DNA of 64,000 bases from VRUE01 sp963703235 (GTDB lineage: Bacteria > Actinomycetota > Thermoleophilia > Solirubrobacterales > 70-9): contig OY969802.1 of assembly GCA_963703235.1 (NCBI GenBank), positions 248,001-312,000 of the forward strand. The letters run 5' to 3'. The notes under the pieces were generated by a model that did no database searches, was not told the DNA's origin, and saw only the letters and a program-made list of their open reading frames with translations. This document shows positions 44,953-53,567 of this stretch, piece by piece. Every line of letters starts with the position of its first letter. The first letter of the stretch is position 1. The position numbers were made by a program, and so were the translations under genes.

Positions 44953-45129
44953 ACCTGCTCGGTCCTTCGTTCGATGGTCGTCACCGCCCGATTTTGCCGA
45001 CGTCGAAGCGGGTCCTTCGCTCTGGCTTCGTCTCGGCTATTCGGCTAGGCGGTTGCGCCGGTCTCCGACGCAATCTATTGTCGTTCCTCGATTCGACTCC
45101 ATCCGTACCGATTGCCAGGGAGGAATCTC

Positions 45130-48100
45130 ATGCTTTCAGCTCGCGCTGCCCGCTTCTCGTTCGCACGCCGCCTCGCCACGATCGCCGTCGCCGTGCTGGC
45201 GGCAGCCGCGATTCCACCGGCCGCGGCATCGGCCACCGTCCTCCCGACCACGATCGGCGAAAACATGACGCTGACCGCAGCGGGCAGCCCCTACACCGGC
45301 AGCTCGACGACGATTTCGGAAGGCGTGACGGTGACCGTCCAACCGGGCGTCCTGGTCAAGCTCACCGGGACCCTGACCTCCAAAGGCACCCTCGACGTCA
45401 ACGGCACCGCGGAAAAACCGGCGGTCTTTACCTCCTCGAGCGACTCTGCCCCCGGGCAGTGGACGGGAATCTCCCTTCAGGCTGGCGCTAGTGCTTCCAG
45501 TATCAACCATGCCGAGGTCCGTTACGCGAAAACGGGTATATCAATAGGCGGCGGAATCTCGCCAACGATTGAAGATTCCTACATCCACCATGGAAACTCC
45601 GTCGGCATCTCCGTCACCTCCGGGGGCACCCCCGAGATCTCCGGCAACACGGTCGCCGACAACGCCAACGCCGGCATCCTCTTCTCCTATACCGGCTCCT
45701 CCAACCAGCTCAACATCCACGACAACCTGCTCGAGCGCAACAAAGCCGGCGGAATCCGAGTCTCGCCCTTCAGCACTGCATCGATCGCCCACGTCGACTT
45801 CAGCGGCAATGAAGTCAACGACAACGTTGGGATTGCGATCGACTACCAGGGCCCGACCATACCCGCCGACATCGACGAGAACTCCCTCAGCGGCAACGTC
45901 AAAAACGGCATCTGGGTCAGCGGCACCGTGGCCGAATCGACCACCTGGGAGGACCGCGGCTATCCCTTCGTCGCCCACGGGGGTGGCATCACGATCGCCG
46001 AAGGGGCCACCCTCACGCTTGATCCGGGATCGACGATCAAGGGCGAAATCCGTGGCTTGACGGTCAACGGCACCTTGGTCGCCGACGGCACCGAAACCGA
46101 ACCGATCACCTTCACTTCGATCAAGGACGACTCGGTCGACGGGGACACCAACGGAAATGGGGCAGCGACGGTGCCGGTGCCGGGGGACTGGCCCAAAATT
46201 GAGTTTGCAACTTCTGGGACCGGAATTCTCGACCACACCAGCATCCGCTACGGCGGTTTCTCGAACTCCAGCGGCAACTACACGATGGTCTCGATCAAAT
46301 GCCCCTGCCCGACGCCACCGCCGATCACCAACTCGGTGGTCAGTCACAGCAAACACGCGGGAATTAGGGTCGAGGGAGGGGGGAGCCCACAGATCACCGA
46401 CAACACGATTACTCACAGCGAATCCGGCATCTTAATCACCGCTGGCGGCGCCCCCGAGATTGCCCGCAACACGATCTCCGATCACGGCAACACCGGACTC
46501 ATCTTCTCCTATACCGGCTCCTCCAACCAGCTCAACATCCACGACAACCTGCTCGAGCGCAACAAAGCCGGCGGAATCCGAGTCTCGCCCTTCAGCACTG
46601 CATCGATCGCCCACGTCGACTTCAGCGGCAATGAAGTCAACGACAACGTTGGGATTGCGATCGACTACCAGGGCCCGACCATACCCGCCGATATCGATGA
46701 GAACTCGCTAAGCGGCAACAGCAAGAACGGCATCTGGGTCAGCGGCACTGTGGCTGCCTCGACGACCTGGGAGGACCGTGGATACCCAATCGTCTCGACC
46801 GGGGCCGCGATCACGGTTGCGAGCGGTGCCATGCTCACCCTTGATCCCGGGTTCACGATCAAGGGTGAAGGTCGAGGAGTGAACGTCAACGGCACCTTGG
46901 TCGCCGACGGCACCGAAACCGAACCGATCACCTTCACTTCGATCAAGGACGACTCGGTCGACGGGGACACCAACGGAAATGGGGCAGCGACGGTGCCGGT
47001 GCCGGGGGACTGGCCCAAAATTGAGTTTGCAACTTCTGGGACCGGAATTCTCGACCACACCAGCATCCGCTACGGCGGTTTCTCGAACTCCAGCGGCAAC
47101 TACACGATGGTCTCGATCAAATGCCCCTGCCCGACGCCACCGCCGATCACCAACTCGGTGGTCAGTCACAGCAAACACGCGGGAATTAGGGTCGAGGGAG
47201 GGGGGAGCCCACAGATCACCGACAACACGATTACTCACAGCGAATCCGGCATCTTAATCACCGCTGGCGGCGCCCCCGAGATTGCCCGCAACACGATCTC
47301 CGATCACGGCAACACCGGACTCATCTTCTCCTATACCGGCTCCTCCAACCAGCTCAACATCCACGACAACCTGCTCGAGCGCAACAAAGCCGGCGGAATC
47401 CGAGTCTCGCCCTTCAGCACTGCATCGATCGCCCACGTCGACTTCAGCGGCAATGAAGTCAACGACAACGTTGGGATTGCGATCGACTACCAGGGCCCGA
47501 CCATACCCGCCGATATCGATGAGAACTCGCTAAGCGGCAACAGCAAGAACGGCATCTGGGTCAGCGGCACTGTGGCTGCCTCGACGACCTGGGAGGACCG
47601 TGGATACCCAATCGTCTCGACCGGGGCCGCGATCACGGTTGCGAGCGGTGCCATGCTCACCCTTGATCCCGGGTTCACGATCAAGGGTGAAGGTCGAGGA
47701 GTGAACGTCAACGGCACCTTGGTCGCCGACGGCACCGAAACCGAACCGATCACCTTCACTTCGATCAAGGACGACTCGGTCGACGGGGACACCAATGGAA
47801 ATGGGTCGGGGACGGCGCCGGGGTTAGGAGATTGGTCAGGTGTCTTCTACCCTGTCGCGGCCGGTGCGAAATTGAGCTACGTGGCTTTTCACTTCGCTAA
47901 AGAGGCTGTGGATATAGAAGAACTCGTTGGCATGTCTATTCACAACAGCGACTTCGTCCATAACGAAGCGGCGATCGAAGTGCTAGAGACCGCCGAAAAC
48001 AATCCTGAGCTTGCGGCACTTCCATGCGTTCCACCGTATTTGTCGAACATCTACGCTTACGACGTCTGGTTCGGCGAAACCGGATTCCCAGCTCCTGCCA

Positions 48101-48327
48101 TCGACCTTTCCGAAGTTGTGGGAGCCGTATTGCCGGAAGAATACGGGGCACTTTTCGAAGTGGGATTGAGTCTTGCGGAACTAACCGGGCCGCTGTATCC
48201 GGCGGCCGACACGATCCCGTGGGCCATTTACTCCTGTCCGGAGCTGGGTATCCCCCCGACCCCGGTGACCCCGGTCGTTGATATCGGGATTCCTTCGGAA
48301 CCATGGTTTCCGTGGACCGGACCATGA
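45130..48327 (+). CDS. Secreted right-handed beta-helix protein with internal duplication
   Basis: 1065 aa from ATG 45130 after AGGGAGGAATCTC. Signal peptide to about residue 37 (PPAAASATV). The rest is parallel beta-helix (NosD/pectate-lyase-like) with repeated rungs, such as ISGNTVADNANAGILFSY and NIHDNLLERNKAGGIRVSP, and end-cap like segments (TEPITFTSIKDDSVDGDTNG). An 822-bp (274-aa) segment is tandemly repeated from 46063 to 47790. The last 160 residues differ and contain cysteines and prolines. Such folds bind or cleave polysaccharides, but no catalytic site is obvious. It lies between the ATPase gene and the pilin riboswitch. Confidence 0.85.
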   Translation: MLSARAARFSFARRLATIAVAVLAAAAIPPAAASATVLPTTIGENMTLTAAGSPYTGSSTTISEGVTVTVQPGVLVKLTGTLTSKGTLDVNGTAEKPAVFTSSSDSAPGQWTGISLQAGASASSINHAEVRYAKTGISIGGGISPTIEDSYIHHGNSVGISVTSGGTPEISGNTVADNANAGILFSYTGSSNQLNIHDNLLERNKAGGIRVSPFSTASIAHVDFSGNEVNDNVGIAIDYQGPTIPADIDENSLSGNVKNGIWVSGTVAESTTWEDRGYPFVAHGGGITIAEGATLTLDPGSTIKGEIRGLTVNGTLVADGTETEPITFTSIKDDSVDGDTNGNGAATVPVPGDWPKIEFATSGTGILDHTSIRYGGFSNSSGNYTMVSIKCPCPTPPPITNSVVSHSKHAGIRVEGGGSPQITDNTITHSESGILITAGGAPEIARNTISDHGNTGLIFSYTGSSNQLNIHDNLLERNKAGGIRVSPFSTASIAHVDFSGNEVNDNVGIAIDYQGPTIPADIDENSLSGNSKNGIWVSGTVAASTTWEDRGYPIVSTGAAITVASGAMLTLDPGFTIKGEGRGVNVNGTLVADGTETEPITFTSIKDDSVDGDTNGNGAATVPVPGDWPKIEFATSGTGILDHTSIRYGGFSNSSGNYTMVSIKCPCPTPPPITNSVVSHSKHAGIRVEGGGSPQITDNTITHSESGILITAGGAPEIARNTISDHGNTGLIFSYTGSSNQLNIHDNLLERNKAGGIRVSPFSTASIAHVDFSGNEVNDNVGIAIDYQGPTIPADIDENSLSGNSKNGIWVSGTVAASTTWEDRGYPIVSTGAAITVASGAMLTLDPGFTIKGEGRGVNVNGTLVADGTETEPITFTSIKDDSVDGDTNGNGSGTAPGLGDWSGVFYPVAAGAKLSYVAFHFAKEAVDIEELVGMSIHNSDFVHNEAAIEVLETAENNPELAALPCVPPYLSNIYAYDVWFGETGFPAPAIDLSEVVGAVLPEEYGALFEVGLSLAELTGPLYPAADTIPWAIYSCPELGIPPTPVTPVVDIGIPSEPWFPWTGP
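46063..47790 (+). repeat. 822-bp in-frame tandem duplication inside the beta-helix gene
   Basis: Two complete 822-bp units and the start of a third; I could see no difference between the two complete units. The first unit itself derives from an older, more diverged copy at about 45600-46060. Confidence 0.85.
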
Positions 48328-48474
48328 CATCGTGCGTGGACCTACGAGGTATTCCGTAGGTCGTCGGTCCGGATGGGGTCGCGCGCCTGAGTTTTGGCGA
48401 TAGGAAGCCCAAATTTCAGGGATTAAGGGATCGGGTAGGCGGTCGATTAGACGGCTGTGATGAATCTGCCAGTG

Positions 48475-48562
48475 CCTCGGTGCAAAAGGCAAACCTGCCG
48501 TGAGGTGGGGGCGCAAAGCCTTCGGAGCTCCGCTTGCGGAGCTGGCCGGGCTACCACCGGGG
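48475..48562 (+). promoter_or_regulatory. c-di-GMP-I (GEMM) riboswitch upstream of the pilin gene
   Basis: P1 is an 8-base stem CCTCGGTG (48475-48482) with CACCGGGG (48555-48562). Inside are the GGCAAACC motif, a stem CCTGCC/GGTGGG closed by a GTGA (GNRA) tetraloop, the invariant GGCGCAAAGCC, a second stem AGCTCCGC/GCGGAGCT, and the GGCCGGGCTACC receptor strand. The base before CAAACC is G, corresponding to Vc2 G20, which favours c-di-GMP rather than cGAMP. No terminator is evident between it and pilA, so control of translation or of transcript stability is more likely than termination. Confidence 0.87.
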
Positions 48563-48632
48563 TCGACAGACACCACGTGGCTTCTCGCGACGGGGCTCTG
48601 GCTCAAACGATTAGGACCATAGGAGGTCACTA

Positions 48633-49097
48633 ATGTTGCTCCAGAATCTCCGGGCGCGTATGAGTGCCCGGCTCAGCGGCGACAGGGAGGCGGGCTTCAC
48701 GCTCATCGAGCTCCTCGTCGTCATGTTGATCCTCGGCATCCTCGCCGCGATCGCGATCCCGTCGTTCTTCAACCAGCGGGACAAGGGCACGGACGCTCAG
48801 GCCAAGGCCGGCGTGCGTACCGCTCAGACGGCGATCGAGACGTGGGCCACCGACAACGGCGGCCAGTACGTCGACGACCTGGGTGCATCTCCGACCGCTG
48901 TGGAACTCCAGGCAATCGAGTCAACCCTGAATGACGTCAACCTCCAGGACCCGGAAACCACCCAAACCGAATACACCATCGCGGTGGAATCAGACACTAC
49001 GAACGTATTCGAAATCTCGCGCGACGACGAAGGAATAGTCACCCATCCGTGCACCGGCGACGCGGGCTGCCCGGCTGACGGCGACTGGGGTGGTTGA
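48633..49097 (+). CDS. pilA: Type IV pilin (major pilin)
   Basis: 154 aa from ATG 48633 after TAGGAGGTCACTA, the best ribosome site in the window. The prepilin peptidase site lies at EAG/FTLIELLVVMLILGILA; the mature protein begins with the phenylalanine followed by the invariant Glu5. The globular part is about 90 residues with two cysteines near the end (THPCTGDAGCPADG). It is preceded by a c-di-GMP riboswitch and followed by a strong terminator, so it is likely the abundant major subunit with its own transcript. Confidence 0.92.
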   Translation: MLLQNLRARMSARLSGDREAGFTLIELLVVMLILGILAAIAIPSFFNQRDKGTDAQAKAGVRTAQTAIETWATDNGGQYVDDLGASPTAVELQAIESTLNDVNLQDPETTQTEYTIAVESDTTNVFEISRDDEGIVTHPCTGDAGCPADGDWGG

Positions 49098-49141
49098 TCC
49101 TCAGGTTCCCGAAAGCTGGCTCTGATTGAGCCACAGCAGGT

Positions 49142-49171
49142 AAAGGCGGGCCCTCGGGCCCGCCTTTTTTT
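49142..49171 (+). terminator. Strong intrinsic terminator after pilA
   Basis: GC-rich stem AAGGCGGGCCC/GGGCCCGCCTT with loop TC and seven T residues (49165-49171). Confidence 0.95.
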
Positions 49172-49287
49172 CTACCGACTTTTGGCCTGGACGCATGGTC
49201 GATACGTCCACCGATCCGTGCCTGGCGTCGCCGGCCAGAGGGAAATGCTCAAGGGAAGGCCCGAAGCGTCGATCTAGACGTGGACGT

Positions 49288-50715
49288 ATGGCTATGCGCG
49301 ATCGACTTATGGAATTCCTGCACCCGGTCCGGTGGGGCGCCTCGGCTCTTCGCCGCCGCTTCGCCTCCGAGGCCGGCTTCGCGGTGCCGACGGTGACGCT
49401 GATGCTGCTGGCGTCGATGGCGATCGCGGGGGTCGCCGTGACCTCGTCGATCGGTGGGCAGGGTGGCGTGATGCGGGATCAGCAGACGAAGACGGCGCTG
49501 GGGGTTGCCGAGGCGGGCGTCGAGCAGGCGCTGCTCCGGTTCAACGAGCACGGGCTGGCGGGCGCTACGCCCTGTGCGCCAGTCGGCGGGACCGTGCCGG
49601 ACGCCGAAGGCTGGTGCCCGGAAGTCAGCACGACGGTCAACGGATATCCCGTCAGCTATCGCGCGAAGCCGACCAGCACCGAAATGCCGGACGGGAAACT
49701 CGCCTGGACGGAAATCGAGGTCGTCTCGACGGGCACGCTCGGCGGGGTGACGCGACGGGTCGACCTGGTGGCGAGCTCCTCCGCCGGACAGGACATGTTC
49801 GTCAACGCGGCGGTCAAATCCGACGAGGGGATCAAACTCGATTCCTTCGCGGAGATCCACGCCGGCACTGCGACCAACGGCGACCTGACTATCGACAGCA
49901 ACGCACGGCAGTGCGGGACGGCCACGGTCGGCGTCGGCAAAGAAAAGAACGGCTCCGGGGAATACTCGACCGACATCGAATGCGGCGTTGTGGGGGGAGA
50001 CCCGGCGGAAGACGAAATCGAGCTGCCACCAGTCGAACAGGGGACCGCAGCGACCGAAAACAACAACAGCTTCCTCTTCACGAAAGACCACATCAGCGGC
50101 AACAAAAACACGGCTTGCTTCAGCGGGTTCAACGGAGCCGGAAAACCTGATGCCAGCTGCGGGCCGCGGGAGCTGGTGGTCGGCAGTAACAGCGCCGTGA
50201 CGCTCAGCGGCACCGTCTACAGCTTCTGCAAGCTGACGCTGAAAAGCAACAGCTCCCTCTACATCGCCCCCGGCGCGCAGGTGTACATCTACTTCGACTC
50301 GCCCGAGGCCTGCGGCTACGAGGACGACCCGGTGACGCAGCTCGAACTGCTCTCCAATTCGCGGATCACGCCGCAGTCGGGGAAATCGGGCAGCGTCGCC
50401 CTGCTCTTCGTCGGCTCCCCGAACCAGGGGACGAGGGTCCTCCTGAACAGTAAAACCACGATCGAAGACCCGGTGCTCTGCACGCAGAACTTCGTCATCT
50501 ACGGCCCCTACACCGACATCGAACTGGACAGCAACACGTCGTTCTGCGGGGCGATGGCGGGGAAGACCGTGCACCTCAACTCGAACTCCGAGGTTTGGAC
50601 CAGCGGCGGCATCCAGCAGTTCTTCCTGCCGCTGACGGCCCCGCACTACGTTCCCAGCCGCTTCGTCGACTGCATCGCCAGCGCGGCCGTCGGCGCCCCC
50701 GACGAAGGCTGTTGA
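49288..50715 (+). CDS. PilX-like pilus-associated protein
   Basis: 475 aa if started at ATG 49288 (open from 49195; ATG 49294 also possible). The N-terminus carries a hydrophobic pilin-like helix (EAGFAVPTVTLMLLASMAIAG) typical of PilX/'pilus assembly' proteins, where Glu5 is absent. The large mature domain contains beta-strand-rich, repeated Asn/Ser motifs (ELDSNTSFC, KLTLKSNSSLYIAPG, LLNSKTTIEDP), reminiscent of polymer-forming or adhesive folds. It starts a cluster with two further prepilin genes. Possible tip or minor component. Confidence 0.7.
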   Translation: MAMRDRLMEFLHPVRWGASALRRRFASEAGFAVPTVTLMLLASMAIAGVAVTSSIGGQGGVMRDQQTKTALGVAEAGVEQALLRFNEHGLAGATPCAPVGGTVPDAEGWCPEVSTTVNGYPVSYRAKPTSTEMPDGKLAWTEIEVVSTGTLGGVTRRVDLVASSSAGQDMFVNAAVKSDEGIKLDSFAEIHAGTATNGDLTIDSNARQCGTATVGVGKEKNGSGEYSTDIECGVVGGDPAEDEIELPPVEQGTAATENNNSFLFTKDHISGNKNTACFSGFNGAGKPDASCGPRELVVGSNSAVTLSGTVYSFCKLTLKSNSSLYIAPGAQVYIYFDSPEACGYEDDPVTQLELLSNSRITPQSGKSGSVALLFVGSPNQGTRVLLNSKTTIEDPVLCTQNFVIYGPYTDIELDSNTSFCGAMAGKTVHLNSNSEVWTSGGIQQFFLPLTAPHYVPSRFVDCIASAAVGAPDEGC

Positions 50716-50717
50716 GC

Positions 50718-51293
50718 ATGCCCGGGATCGGCGACATCGCCGGGGCGCTGCGCCGGTCGGAGGGCGGCTACACCCTGATCGAGCTGCTGGTTGCGGCGAC
50801 GATGGGGATGGTCGTGCTGGGCGGCGCCGTCACGGTCTTCATCGGCGCCGTGCGCAGCGAGCCCCGCACCAGCTCCCAGGTCGCGGCGATCCAGCAGGGG
50901 CGAGTCGCCACCGAGCGGATCACCAGAGAGCTGCGGCAGGGCCTGGAGGTCGTCCCCGCGAGCGCTAGCAGCCTGGAGCTGGTCACCTACCTCCCGGACG
51001 GCAGCTGCGGCAGCTCGCCCGCAGTCGAAGCGGAACCGTGCAGCGTCACCTACGCGTGCGGCGGCGGCATATGCACGCGCACGGTGGCACTGCCTGACGG
51101 CAGCTCCCCCGGCGCAGCGGTGCAGGCCGTCAGCGGCCTCGCCTCGAACGAAGTCTTCACCTACTCGCCGCCGGTCGAAGCGGAGGTCGAGCCCGATCCC
51201 GAATACGTCGGCGTGGAGCTTGCCTTCGCGATGCAGGAAGGCGGACCGGTCGTGATCGCCGACGGCGCCACCTTGCGCAACGGGGAGTCGTGA
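50718..51293 (+). CDS. Minor prepilin (PilW/GspJ-like)
   Basis: 191 aa from ATG 50718, two bases after the upstream stop. Prepilin signal SEGG/YTLIELLVAATMGMVVLG with Glu5. The rest has GspJ/PilW-like helices (GRVATERITRELRQGLEVV) and cysteine-containing loops. Probably part of a priming complex at the pilus tip with the flanking genes. Overlaps the next gene by TGATG. Confidence 0.8.
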   Translation: MPGIGDIAGALRRSEGGYTLIELLVAATMGMVVLGGAVTVFIGAVRSEPRTSSQVAAIQQGRVATERITRELRQGLEVVPASASSLELVTYLPDGSCGSSPAVEAEPCSVTYACGGGICTRTVALPDGSSPGAAVQAVSGLASNEVFTYSPPVEAEVEPDPEYVGVELAFAMQEGGPVVIADGATLRNGES

Positions 51294-52663
51294 TGAGGGC
51301 GCTGCGCCGACCGCTGAGGCGGCTCGCCAAGGCAGAGGAGGGCCTGACGGTCGTCGAGGTCGTCGTCGCGGGGATGATCCTCGTGGTCGGCAGCCTCGGC
51401 GTGCTCGGCATGGTCGACACCGCCACCCGCAACACCTTCCGCGTCGAGCAGAGCCAGACGGTCAGCAACGTGCTGCAGCGCGAGCTGGAGGAGATCCGGG
51501 AGCTGCCCTACGACGACGTCGGGCTGACCGCCCTGCCGACCAACGAAAGCGGCGAGAACAACCCCAACTCGCGCGTCGCCGGCACCGACTTCTACACCAG
51601 GCGCAACAACACTGTGCTGCGGCCGATGGTCTCCGGCGGGTCGCTCCCGGCCGGGCCGGAGCCCTTCCAGGTCGAAGACGTGAAGGGATCGATCTACCGC
51701 TATGTGGTGTCGGAGGGCGACTTCCTCAAGCGGACGATCGTCGTCGTCAAGCTCGACTCGACCGCGACCGGCGGCGCCAACCGCCGCTACCAGGAAATCC
51801 AGACGCAGGTCGTCGACCCCGAGGCGAAACCCGAGGTGAGCCCGGGCCCGGCCCCCGGCGGCGGCACGGCGACCTGGTGGTCGCTTCTGCTCACCGACAC
51901 GACCTGCGACGCGGCCAAACCGCAGACGCCGGAAGAGAGGGCGGAAGTCAATAAAGAAACGCCGGAGCCGGGAAGCCACGCGGCCCACAACACGCGCGGG
52001 CTCTGCGCCGACGGCATGACGGCAGGCAACGAACCAGGGGCTCCCGATCTGCTCTGGGGCGACGCTCCCCTGATCGGCGAAGAAAGCGAAAGCCCCGTCT
52101 ACGACTACGCGACCGACGTCGAGCCGAAAGTCGACCCCGACCGCGACAAGGGCCTGCAGCTGATGAAAGGCGCCGACTGCGGAGCGATGCCCGCAACCAC
52201 CGTGGCGAGCGAACCGGACGCCGATGCGGAACTGTTCCAGAAGCTGCACAAGTGGGTGACGCCGCCGATCAACACCGCCGACCTGGCGTTGACGGGGCAA
52301 GGCGAACTGAACCTGCGAACGCAGTCGATCGAACACGGCATCTATCCGGCGACGATCTGCATCTGGCTCTTCGTGCGCGAAGGCAGCACCGACACGGCCC
52401 TCACCCAGACCTTCGGGAGCCTTCCCTACGCCACCTACAGCGCGGCGACCTGGCCCAGCACGGGTTGGACCGAGATCACCATCTCGCTCGACTTCAAACC
52501 CGCGGAGGGAGGCGTGATCGCGGTGCCGCAGAACGCGCGCCTCGGGCTCGCCTTCAGCGTCGACGACAACTCCGGCAGCGGCATCCAGACGCTCTACGAC
52601 GAGCCGACCTTCGACAGCCGCATCGTGCTGGCAACCACCGGCACCCTCCCCACCTGGCCCTGA
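51293..52663 (+). CDS. Minor prepilin (PilV/GspI-like) with large C-terminal domain
   Basis: 456 aa from ATG 51293 (or a GTG three bases earlier). Prepilin signal AEEG/LTVVEVVVAGMILVVGS, then QTVSNVLQRELEEIRELPYD, a typical PilV sequence. The C-terminal 230 residues (from about 225) look like a jelly-roll carbohydrate-binding-like domain (TWPSTGWTEITISLDFKPAE) and may be an adhesin. Large C-terminal domains on minor pilins often display the tip binding site. Confidence 0.78.
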   Translation: MRALRRPLRRLAKAEEGLTVVEVVVAGMILVVGSLGVLGMVDTATRNTFRVEQSQTVSNVLQRELEEIRELPYDDVGLTALPTNESGENNPNSRVAGTDFYTRRNNTVLRPMVSGGSLPAGPEPFQVEDVKGSIYRYVVSEGDFLKRTIVVVKLDSTATGGANRRYQEIQTQVVDPEAKPEVSPGPAPGGGTATWWSLLLTDTTCDAAKPQTPEERAEVNKETPEPGSHAAHNTRGLCADGMTAGNEPGAPDLLWGDAPLIGEESESPVYDYATDVEPKVDPDRDKGLQLMKGADCGAMPATTVASEPDADAELFQKLHKWVTPPINTADLALTGQGELNLRTQSIEHGIYPATICIWLFVREGSTDTALTQTFGSLPYATYSAATWPSTGWTEITISLDFKPAEGGVIAVPQNARLGLAFSVDDNSGSGIQTLYDEPTFDSRIVLATTGTLPTWP

Positions 52664-52721
52664 GCGGCCGCGCCCGCAGCTAAACCGGCGGCGGGGTAGG
52701 CCCGATACCGGTCGGGAGACG

Positions 52722-53468
52722 ATGCCAGCAATCCTTTTCTTCCCGGCCGGCCTGATCTTCGGCAGCTTCCTGACCGTGGTCGCCCACCGGGTGCCGCGAG
52801 GAGAATCCGTCGTCGGCGGGCGCTCCCATTGTCCGGCGTGCGGCGCCCAGATCGCCGCCTACGACAACGTTCCTGTCGTCTCGTGGCTGTTGCTGCGGGG
52901 GCGGGCTCGCTGCTGTGGGGCGCCGATCTCGGCTCGCTACCCGTTGACCGAGCTCGTCACCGGGGCGCTCTTCGCGGTCACGGCGCTCGTCTTCCACGAC
53001 GAGCCGGGAGAGCTGGCGCTGGGACTCGTCTTCGTCTCGATGCTGGTCGCCGTGACGCTGACCGACCTCGAGCGGCGCATCATCCCCAACAGGGTCTTGC
53101 TGACAGGCGCGACCCTCGCCGTGGCGATCGTCGCCGTCTCCGATCCCGGGAGCCTGCCCGAGCGGGCGATCGCCGCCGCTGCGGCGGGTGGGCTCCTCTT
53201 CGCGACCGCGCTCGCCTACCCGCGCGGGATGGGCCTGGGCGACGTGAAGCTGGCTGCAACGATGGGCCTCTTCCTCGGACGCGACGTGGCGCCGGCGATC
53301 CTGGTCGCGCTGCTGGCCGGCTCGCTGGTCGGGCTGGCGACGATCGCCCGCCACGGCGCGGCGGCGCGCAAGCAGGCGATCCCCTTCGGACCGTTCCTCG
53401 CGCTCGGCGGCGTCGTCGCCCTTTTCGTCGGCGACGAGCTGGTCGATTGGTATCTCGGCACTTTTTGA
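52722..53468 (+). CDS. pilD: Prepilin peptidase (leader peptidase/N-methyltransferase)
   Basis: 248 aa. A24 peptidase with two catalytic aspartates in the motifs TDLERRIIPN and GMGLGDVKL. The N-terminal methyltransferase-like domain has a tetracysteine zinc motif (CPACG and CCGAPIS) and a typical PxGxS-like stretch. Eight helices are predicted. It cleaves and N-methylates the pilins at 48633-52663. Confidence 0.92.
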   Translation: MPAILFFPAGLIFGSFLTVVAHRVPRGESVVGGRSHCPACGAQIAAYDNVPVVSWLLLRGRARCCGAPISARYPLTELVTGALFAVTALVFHDEPGELALGLVFVSMLVAVTLTDLERRIIPNRVLLTGATLAVAIVAVSDPGSLPERAIAAAAAGGLLFATALAYPRGMGLGDVKLAATMGLFLGRDVAPAILVALLAGSLVGLATIARHGAAARKQAIPFGPFLALGGVVALFVGDELVDWYLGTF

Positions 53469-53567
53469 GCTGTCGCGGCCGTCCTCGTACGGGCGTCCAA
53501 GGTTCTTCTATAAATGAGTAGTTGCAGGGCGAAAGGTTTGCGGCCTTTCTGTCGATTCAGGGAGGGC

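Noticed and set aside
44953..45129. Possible riboswitch or small RNA before the beta-helix gene
   Set aside because: No conserved core, stems or terminator found; only a ribosome site is evident.
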